Shown piece after piece: positions 1 through 6,980 of a stretch of 10,000 nucleotides of DNA. A program made the translations under genes and the position numbers. The DNA is from Halisarca cf. caerulea (Eukaryota; Porifera; Demospongiae; Chondrillida; Halisarcidae), in NCBI GenBank assembly GCA_963170055.1, contig CAUJGJ010000004.1:267501-277500 (forward strand), read 5' to 3'. Every line of letters begins with the position of its first letter. The first letter of the stretch is position 1. The notes below the pieces were generated by a model, which was given only the letters and a program-made list of their open reading frames with translations, made no database searches and was not told the DNA's origin.

Positions 1-2
1 TG

Positions 3-638
3 GAAGAAGAACAGAGTTCGGTGAAGAAGCAGAAAGAGGACTTCCCTTCACTAGAACCAGCAAGAGGAGAAGGGAGTGAGGAATCAGGTGAAGATGGAGG
101 AAGACATTTTCTGTCTGGAGAAGAACCACAAAAGTCTACCGGAAGCTCTGATTGGTCCACTATTTCTCAAACCAGTGATAATATCAGCCTTGGAACCCTG
201 GTAAGCCAAGACAGTAGGGAAGAGAGAGGTACCAACTCTGCTACAGTTGGCACACAGATCAGTGCTAGAGAGAGGAAGGACAGTTGCATGCAGACTGATC
301 CAGAGGTACCCAGTCCTCCTCCTAATCCTCCCCCACCTCCAGATGTCCGCCCACGTACCTCACATCTGCCGGCCGTCCCGTTCAACCATGAAGAGTTCTT
401 AGCGGAGATACAATCCTTCAAACCTTCACTTTTGAAGGATGTACAGCTACGCAAAGCAGATCGTCCCAAGGCACCTCCCATGAACCGACTGAGCATGCAG
501 ACCATGATGCGTGTGTCCTTTGACAAAATGAGGGAAAAGCTACACTCTGTGTGGAGGGAGTCCATCTTTGCTTACATTCCCGAAGAAGATGAGTTTGAGG
601 AAGAAGAAGAGTATGATTTTGCAAGTCTTGTTTATTGA
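3..638 (+). CDS. 3' terminal exon of a proline-rich, WH2-like, acidic-tailed protein (partial)
   Basis: The frame is open from the left edge to a TGA at 636-638, giving about 211 residues of a longer protein whose start lies outside the window. In order it shows a low-complexity Glu/Ser/Gly/Thr-rich part, a proline-rich stretch (SPPPNPPPPPDVRP, nt 324-357) of the kind bound by profilin, SH3 or EVH1 domains, and a helix-plus-basic motif (EEFLAEIQSFKPSLLKDVQL, nt 390-449). That motif resembles a WH2 actin-monomer-binding motif (LLxxI...LKxV) with one or two extra spacer residues. A basic amphipathic segment (FDKMREKLHSVW) and a glutamate-rich C-terminus follow. The order proline-rich, WH2, helix, acidic tail is that of WASP-family nucleation promoters; JMY/WHAMM-like proteins are the closest idea. 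The tail lacks the usual terminal Trp that contacts Arp2/3, so the family call is weak. Being coding is well supported by length and composition; being an actin regulator is an inference, strengthened a little by the actin gene next door. Confidence 0.7.
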   Translation, partial: EEEQSSVKKQKEDFPSLEPARGEGSEESGEDGGRHFLSGEEPQKSTGSSDWSTISQTSDNISLGTLVSQDSREERGTNSATVGTQISARERKDSCMQTDPEVPSPPPNPPPPPDVRPRTSHLPAVPFNHEEFLAEIQSFKPSLLKDVQLRKADRPKAPPMNRLSMQTMMRVSFDKMREKLHSVWRESIFAYIPEEDEFEEEEEYDFASLVY

Positions 639-1010
639 GATTTGTATCTATTCACCTAAAATATACATCCTTTGACCTGTTATACATGTGTTGTGTATCA
701 ACATACTTTAGTGTTCAGACGAGTAACTTGTAATTCAGTTTTTCTTCAAGTCAACGCAATAACTACAGCATTTTTGCTTTGTTTATTTTGTTTTATGGGC
801 TTTCATTATTTGTAAGTTATTTGTGTTTGTATATAATATAGTGTATTCGGCAGTTTATACATATTCTGAAGCATTAGTTGCATTTTTTGCTGTTTGAAGA
901 AGCTTTTGTTCTCTATTCAAAGGCAATGACCGCCACAAGGGACTAGTACGATGATACTTAGCGAAATTCTTCAAATGTTTCGGCTAATTACCCGCCGGAA
1001 ATTTTTGATA
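639..1010. other. 3' UTR and intergenic DNA between the WH2-like gene and actin
   Basis: AT-rich sequence with no credible reading frame. No AATAAA is present near the stop codon; AATATA variants near 660 and 834 are the only weak polyadenylation candidates. Spacing from the stop at 638 to the actin start at 1221 is under 600 bp, so the actin promoter is compact. Confidence 0.6.
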
Positions 1011-1015
1011 GGATG

Positions 1016-2351
<1,336 letters not shown>

Positions 2352-2557
2352 AGCCCCAAGCACGACGAACCTTATGTCAGCACAAATTCTACATCTATAG
2401 TGTGTATTCTCCAATAGCATACTGTTTTGTTGTTAGTAGTTGTATGATAGATTTCTTAGAGATTCTAATATTACTTACTAATTATTGTAATTGACTGAAA
2501 AATATGTAATATGCATTAATTGTTTGAAATTTAGAATGAGTGATTGTGAAAATTCAA

Positions 2558-2563
2558 ATTAAA
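2558..2563 (+). promoter_or_regulatory. probable polyadenylation signal of actin (ATTAAA)
   Basis: ATTAAA is the commonest variant of the metazoan poly(A) hexamer. It lies about 207 bp after the actin stop codon in an AT-rich 3' UTR, and no AATAAA is seen nearer. It also lies just before the first miniature element, so the transcript probably ends before that element. Confidence 0.5.
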
Positions 2564-2589
2564 CATGAAAGAATAACTGAAATATAATA

Positions 2590-2756
2590 TATAGTGGAAA
2601 TTCGTAACAAATCCCCGGGGACACTAAAGTTTCTTTATTGGGTCGGAAATTCCTTGCGGTTACATAGTAAAACATGAACTGGGTCACATAAATTTATTCA
2701 CTAATATATCCAGAAATTTGCTCTAAGAGATATCTTTATAACGAGTTTCCACTGTA
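2590..2756. mobile_element. miniature inverted-repeat element with TA duplication (element 1)
   Basis: A 163-bp element at 2592-2754 is bounded by TA on both sides. The left end TAGTGGAAATTCGTAACAAA and the inverted right end CAGTGGAAACTCGTTATAAA match at 16 of 20 positions. Ends beginning CAGT with a TA target duplication are typical of Tc1/mariner-superfamily, especially pogo/Tigger-like, non-autonomous elements. It has no coding capacity, so it would depend on a transposase from elsewhere. The first base of the left end has decayed from C to T, indicating some age. Confidence 0.7.
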
Positions 2757-3115
2757 ATTATGTAGTCTGTGATTGTGTATGAATGTATGTACGTACATCT
2801 CAGCATGTATTCTTGGGAGTGTGTGAAGATCCAGTCCTTGAGCTAAGGAAAGGACGCTTTGGGGTAAAGACAATCTTTGTCCTTTATGGAGAGGTTGTCC
2901 TCTTTCAATTGGAGGTTCAGATGTACTCGAACTAGACAGGGAGGACATGTTTTGGGATCTTGAGCTGTGTTCTTAGTAGAGAGGTTTATTATTCTGTGTG
3001 ACTGTTTTAAATATAATATTGCCATCTTAAAAGAGTAAGAAAGCAGAGAAGTATTCTAATTATATCTAATTGGTAGGAGCAATTCAAAACAAAATGCCAA
3101 CAAGAGAATTGAGAG

Positions 3116-3118
<3 letters not shown>
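2757..3118. other. intergenic DNA with possible pogo-like terminal scraps
   Basis: No credible gene is seen. Between about 2880 and 2990 the motif GGAGAGGTT and close variants (GGAGGTT, AGAGAGGTT) recur with TCCT/TTAT spacers. This recalls the subterminal repeats of pogo/Tigger-type elements, but no matching ends could be paired, so this is only a resemblance. Confidence 0.35.

Positions 3119-3176
<58 letters not shown>
3119..3176. repeat. (GT)29 microsatellite
   Basis: An uninterrupted dinucleotide run of 58 bases. It creates long Cys-Val or Thr-His reading frames on both strands, which are artefacts of the repeat. Confidence 0.99.
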
Positions 3177-3177
<1 letters not shown>

Positions 3178-3470
3178 GGTGACTCATTCCTTCATCCACT
3201 ATTTGCACACAGCAGAAATGGACGTCAATGTCGATGTTGGTGCTCATGTCACTGCTACATGGTGCAGTGATAGTGATGCTGGCAACAGTGACGGTGATGA
3301 CAATATAGCGAGGATGTAGGAACAAGTGAGTAATACTGAGGACTAAACTGCATGATCAATTCCTGCAAACCGGCTCATCGTCTGTGGTGAAGCTGGCATG
3401 ATGATAACGCTGCCAGATCACCCGGTGAGAATTTACATTTGGCCCACACATCCCTCTAGGTGTCTCAATC
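3177..3470. other. intergenic DNA, nothing recognised
   Basis: The sequence lacks a long biased reading frame, RNA gene signatures or clear repeats. Short open frames here have no recognisable motif. Confidence 0.5.
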
Positions 3471-3641
3471 TACAGTCAAATTCTGTTAGTAAGTACCTGG
3501 TTAGTAAGTACTCCTGGATAGTAAGTACTCTCTGCTCTATCCCTACCTCGTGCAATACTATCAAAAGCACCTTGGTGCCTCTGATAGTGAGTACCTGTTT
3601 TGCCGCCCCTTCAGGGTACTTACTAACCAAGTTCTGCTGTA
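3471..3641. mobile_element. pogo-like miniature inverted-repeat element (element 2)
   Basis: The element spans 3473-3639 (167 bp) and is flanked by TA at 3471-3472 and 3640-3641. Both ends begin CAG when read inward. Over 27 positions including the TA, left and inverted right ends match at 21, with an identical inner block TTAGTAAGTACC. The left side repeats AGTAAGTAC three times at about 18-bp spacing (near 3489, 3507 and 3525), a subterminal array typical of transposase-binding sites. TA duplication, CAG ends and terminal repeats point to a non-autonomous pogo/Tigger-type (Tc1/mariner) element. It encodes nothing. Confidence 0.8.
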
Positions 3642-3959
3642 TATGCTAGTCCCATGTAAACCTCACCTCCAATAGGTTGACGTCACCACGCCAGCATATT
3701 AAAGAATGCAGGCGAGGCTAGCGGTCTGGTCTGTGCAAGACTATCTATAAACCTGACCACATCCTTGAAGGCAGTTTAGCTATCGTAGGATATCACTTAT
3801 GGAAAAATTGCCAAGTAATTTTGTTTCTAACTGGCTTAGCAGCCATGTCTGCATGCATGCGGACCCCCTACTTACGTCATATACATCTGGAGAAGTAATG
3901 GCACACCGGACTGCTATTGTGGAGGATGGAGCCCGACTGGATGTTTTCTGCATGCGGAA
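3642..3959. other. intergenic DNA, no gene recognised
   Basis: No supported reading frame. It contains a bZIP/CRE-like 15-mer, ACTTACGTCATATAC, at 3870-3884, which recurs exactly at 4465-4479 upstream of the actin-like gene, and TGACGTCA at about 3679-3686. Confidence 0.45.
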
Positions 3960-3981
3960 TTTTTTTTTTGGGGGGGGGGGG
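3960..3981. repeat. T10-G12 homopolymer block
   Basis: Ten T followed directly by twelve G. It sits at the upstream edge of the retroelement-like fragment. A second T-run/G-run junction (T8-G10) is at 5903-5920. G-runs of this length can form quadruplexes; the direct T-to-G joining is unusual for simple slippage. Confidence 0.95.
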
Positions 3982-3983
3982 TT

Positions 3984-4379
3984 GAAAAGTCATTTTTTGA
4001 TGTGAGGGTATTCAACCCAAACGCCCGATCAAACCGAACCTCCTCACTACAATCGACATTCAGAAAGCACAAGATGGAGAAGAAACGTTGCTACGAGCAA
4101 CGTGTCCTAGAAGTGGAGCACGCATCTTTCACTCCATTGGTTATGTCAGCTACTGGTGATATGGGGTCATTGGCAAGAAGTTTTTACAACAGATTGGCTT
4201 CCATGCTAAGCGAAAAGCAAGGCACGTCATACAACAAGACCGTGGAATGGGTCAGATGTAAGCTCAGTTTCGCCCTTCTACGGATGTCCATCCTTTGCAT
4301 TCGTGGATCTCGCTCTTCCACTTCTGGATCTAACACCATCCATCCCATCGACCTACAAGTAGCTGAAGGCCACCTGTAG
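3984..4379 (+). pseudogene. 3' fragment of a retroelement reading frame (C-terminal region downstream of reverse transcriptase)
   Basis: The frame opens beyond the G-run and ends at TAG 4377-4379. It reads EKSFFDVRVFNPNARSNR, then a basic region with KMEKKRCYEQRVLEVEHASF and TPLVMSATGDMG, then FYNRLASMLSE and VRCKLSFALLRMSILCIRGS. I recognise this order (FFDVRVFNP..A, YE.RV.EVEH.SFTPLV, SWLRC.LSF.LLR..I.C.RG) as the C-terminal part of reverse-transcriptase-bearing mobile-element proteins common in sponge, cnidarian and other invertebrate genomes. This is from memory, not a search. No reverse transcriptase motifs are present upstream: the frame begins abruptly after the T/G block, so it is a 5'-truncated copy. 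The frame is otherwise intact, suggesting a fairly recent insertion. A host gene of this composition is much less likely. Confidence 0.6.
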
Positions 4380-4664
4380 AGGTCTTCACATTGTACTTGT
4401 CAATGACCCTATATAGTGTTTCATTTCAAATTGTGTACTATTATATTAATAATTATGACTCCTCACTTACGTCATATACTGTTTATAGTCATTTTGAGTA
4501 TTTTTAGAGTATTACGCAAAGGAAGTAAACAATATAAAATGGTGCCAGCAAATTACTGCAAACGCTCTGGTCATAGACCCTACAACAACAGGAATCGTTA
4601 GACCTCCGAAATACCTAGCTTCTTGTATATATTTTATACATAGGTACACCTCGATCGTAAGAAA
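4380..4664 (+). promoter_or_regulatory. upstream region of the actin-like gene, with TATA-like box
   Basis: An AT-rich TATATATTTTATA at about 4625-4637 lies under 45 bp before the start codon, so a TATA-driven transcript would have a very short leader. A CArG-like CCTATATAGT (4408-4417) has one mismatch to CC(A/T)6GG, and a CRE-like TTACGTCA lies at 4467-4474 within a repeated 15-mer. None equals the strong palindromic cluster before the true actin gene, so the two actins are probably regulated differently. The start context (AAGAAAATGT) has A at -3. Confidence 0.4.
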
Positions 4665-5723
4665 ATGTCCGGGAAGAAAGCAGCCGTTGTTATCGACGTT
4701 GGTTCGAGTATTACCAAGTACGAATTAGCTGGAGAATATTCTCCAAAGACAATGCCAACCGCCGTCGGGATAGGTGGAGAGAATGACAAGGAAATCTTTT
4801 TTGGCGCGGAAAAGCGAGACGATATCACCCTTAAGAACCCCATGGAGAGTGGTGAAGTGAAGGACTGGGAGACCATCGAGAAGATTTGGCGCCACATCGT
4901 GGAAGATCAACTTCACATTCCAGCTGAAGAGCGACGGATCCTCCTAGCTGAATCTCCCTCCAACCCCAAGCCAAACAGGGAGAAAGCAACCGAAATAATG
5001 TTCGAAGCACTGAATGTGCAAGGATTCTACATCGGAATGGACGCTATTCTGTCCTTGTATGCTACTGGCGCAAAGGATGGGTTGGTGGTTGAGTCGGGCC
5101 ATGGGGTGTCCCATGTCGTGGCCTCACATGAAGGCAATCCCCTGTTTGACTCAATTGTGCGTGTGGACACATCTGGCATGCAAGTCACTCATGAGTTAGC
5201 CGAACTCCTCTCAAAAGCTGGAATTAACATCAATGATACTTCTGCTGTCAGCGGAATTAAAGAGAAATGCTGTGGTGTTGCTCTGGATTTTGACAAAGAT
5301 GTTGCAGCTTTGCTTGCAAAGGGAGAGATGCATGAGCTACCTGACGGTCAGAAGGTGACCATCGGTGATTGGAAGTATCGTTGCACTGAGGGTATGTTTA
5401 ATCCCCAGAGTGGAATCCAGCAAGCAGTGAACAATGCTGTGAGCAAGTGTGAGAAGGGGCTTGCCAAAGGCTTGTTCGGCCATATTGCTCTGTCTGGGGG
5501 AAATACCCTTTTCCCTGGGTTTTCTGAAAGGTTTGAGAAGGAAATTAATGCTCTTGCACCATCAGGAACCAAAGTGAGAGTGGTAGCTCCTCCCAATCGT
5601 AATGTTCTTGCATGGATTGGTGGATCTGTCCTTGCGTCATTGGAGATCTTCCAACCGATGTGGATTACAAAGGAGGAGTACAAGGAAACAGGGCCATCCA
5701 TCGTCCGCAAGAAATGCATCTAA
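4665..5723 (+). CDS. divergent intronless actin-like protein, probably unable to form normal filaments
   Basis: A 352-residue product about 44% identical to the neighbouring actin by my hand alignment, colinear from IDVGSSITK (10-18) to GPSIVRKKCI. The actin fold is kept: IMFEALN (111-117), LSLYATG (129-135), GVSH (147-150), IKEK (198-201), ELPDGQ (224-229), SGGNTLFPG (277-285), WIGGSVLASL (317-326). It is 24 residues shorter. Ten are missing around the DNase-I loop (between G35 and L56) and six where the hydrophobic plug should be (P247-QSG-I251). Canonical Gln137 is Asp126, Asp154 is Glu143, Asp157 is His146 and methylated His73 is Ser62; His161 is kept (His150). Cleft residues that bind WH2 and profilin-type partners (Tyr132, Leu323, Leu326) remain. 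The open frame and family-consistent substitutions argue for a functional gene. The conserved tail suggests a lineage-specific duplicate of actin rather than a standard Arp1-Arp10. Codon bias is weaker than in the true actin. ATP binding, hydrolysis and polymerisation are untested. Confidence 0.92.
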   Translation: MSGKKAAVVIDVGSSITKYELAGEYSPKTMPTAVGIGGENDKEIFFGAEKRDDITLKNPMESGEVKDWETIEKIWRHIVEDQLHIPAEERRILLAESPSNPKPNREKATEIMFEALNVQGFYIGMDAILSLYATGAKDGLVVESGHGVSHVVASHEGNPLFDSIVRVDTSGMQVTHELAELLSKAGININDTSAVSGIKEKCCGVALDFDKDVAALLAKGEMHELPDGQKVTIGDWKYRCTEGMFNPQSGIQQAVNNAVSKCEKGLAKGLFGHIALSGGNTLFPGFSERFEKEINALAPSGTKVRVVAPPNRNVLAWIGGSVLASLEIFQPMWITKEEYKETGPSIVRKKCI

Positions 5724-5737
5724 TTTCCCTTTTTTCC

Positions 5738-5743
5738 AATAAA
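5738..5743 (+). promoter_or_regulatory. polyadenylation signal of the actin-like gene (AATAAA)
   Basis: A consensus AATAAA lies only 15 bp after the stop codon, behind a T-rich stretch, and predicts a 3' UTR of about 30-45 nt. A well-placed signal supports the gene being expressed rather than dead. Confidence 0.75.
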
Positions 5744-6132
5744 ATTCGCTGCTAACAATGCTGTAGCTTTAGTCACCAATTCATTCATTCTTTCTTATTC
5801 ATCACATTTTATATGGAGCACATCATGTTTTAGGCAACAAGTGAGCTTTTACCCCTGTGTGTACAACACCCCTACGAATCAGGGTTCTATCTAGAAATCA
5901 ACTTTTTTTTGGGGGGGGGGAGGAGCTTCAGTATTACAGTGCACATCTGCTGCACAAGACATGCCCATAGTTTTATACGTACGTGATATCCTAGATCTCG
6001 ATACATTGTCAACACATGCAGTGCAGTGATGCAAGGAGGTGCAGATACGCCTGTACATGTGGTATTGTAGGGGTACGTAACTAGGGGGTGTGGGTGCATG
6101 CCCCCCTGGGGGAAATTGGAATTTTTAGGTTA
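5744..6132. other. intergenic DNA with a T8-G10 block, no gene
   Basis: No coding frame is supported. T8 then G10 lies at 5903-5920, echoing the T10-G12 block at 3960. Further on are palindromic GTACGT-rich bits and a C6/G5 inverted run (CCCCCCTGGGGG near 6101-6112) that could form a short hairpin. Confidence 0.55.
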
Positions 6133-6352
6133 TACCGTACATCCGGTAATATTGGCTATCATTAAATTTGGTGATTTTTGCAAGATCAGGCTGTAATTGA
6201 ATATAGGCGGAATTAAATTTGGCGGATGCACAGCAAGGACAAAGCATAGTAAGTAGGTCTATGTAAATTTGATGATAGAAATTTGGCGATTTTGATCCTG
6301 ACCGCCAAACTGCCAAATTAAAAATGTTGCCAATATTTCCGGATATACGGTA
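6133..6352. mobile_element. miniature inverted-repeat element with TA duplication (element 3)
   Basis: The element spans 6135-6350 (216 bp) with TA on both sides. Ends read CCGTACATCCGGTAATATTG on the left and CCGTATATCCGGAAATATTG on the inverted right; over the first 22 bases 20 agree. Inside, AAATTTGGCG and variants recur about five times in both orientations, giving a subterminal repeat structure. The ends differ from the CAG-type elements 1 and 2, so this is another family, of TA-targeting non-autonomous DNA transposons. A 116-codon frame on the - strand runs across it but shows no protein-like composition. Confidence 0.8.
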
Positions 6353-6980
6353 GATAAGTTGGTACCTTGGGTCATTTGGACCGTTCAAGGTTGATTTTGA
6401 CACAAGTGGGGGGCCTTCTCCTCTATAGTAATTTGTATTACAATCGGAATTTGATGGGGTGGAAGCTCCCACCACTGGATAGGAACCTGCTAATAGTACA
6501 GTCCAGTTTATTCATAAAGGAATCTGGATAATTAAGTCAGATTGTCGGGACTATTATAGCAAAATCAACTGAACTGATATATATTAGGATTTATACTTAA
6601 CAGAGTTAAACATTGTTGAATTTCATTGGGTGCACGGATACCAGTTCAGTAAATTCTTGTTAAAAGGACTCAACCGGACTAGTCTGGTCTGCTATGACCT
6701 CCCCATGTATTAGTTGTGTATGTGGGAGGGGGGGGGGGGGGGGGAGGGGGAATGTTCCTCGCCTTCCTGGACTGCTAATTCCAATTCCAAATCCCAAATG
6801 GAAGCCTCTATGAGGCACAAAGTCCAAAACAATACACTCAGTTACATGGCAGATGATATTTCATTAACAGTAGTATTTGAAATAAACCATATGCAAAACA
6901 GATACACAACAAACAAACAAACAAACAAACAAAAACAATAAACAACAGAATGTTTACATCAGAAAACAACACAAGTCACG
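6353..6980. other. intergenic DNA and 3' flank of NDUFS5, with simple repeats
   Basis: No gene is supported. A G17-A-G5 tract occupies 6728-6750 and an (AAAC)5 array about 6911-6930. The stretch just left of 6981 should hold the NDUFS5 3' UTR on the - strand, but I see no AATAAA on that strand within about 400 bp; the nearest TTTATT on the + strand is near 6507. TACAG at about 6498-6502 resembles a transposon end, but no partner was found. Confidence 0.5.
6728..6750. repeat. poly-G tract (G17-A-G5)
   Basis: A long guanine run with one interruption on the + strand, a strong quadruplex candidate. It lies about 230 bp beyond the NDUFS5 stop codon. Confidence 0.97.

Noticed and set aside
3056..3325. 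Cys-Val or Thr-His repeat proteins from the GT tract
   Set aside because: They are translations of a dinucleotide repeat.
4665..5723. The actin-like gene as a decaying pseudogene
   Set aside because: There is no frameshift or internal stop in 352 codons, deletions are in frame and fall in surface loops, the fold core is conserved, and a polyadenylation signal is present.
6125..6475. 116-codon frame on the - strand
   Set aside because: It runs across a miniature inverted-repeat element and has no recognisable motif or protein-like composition.
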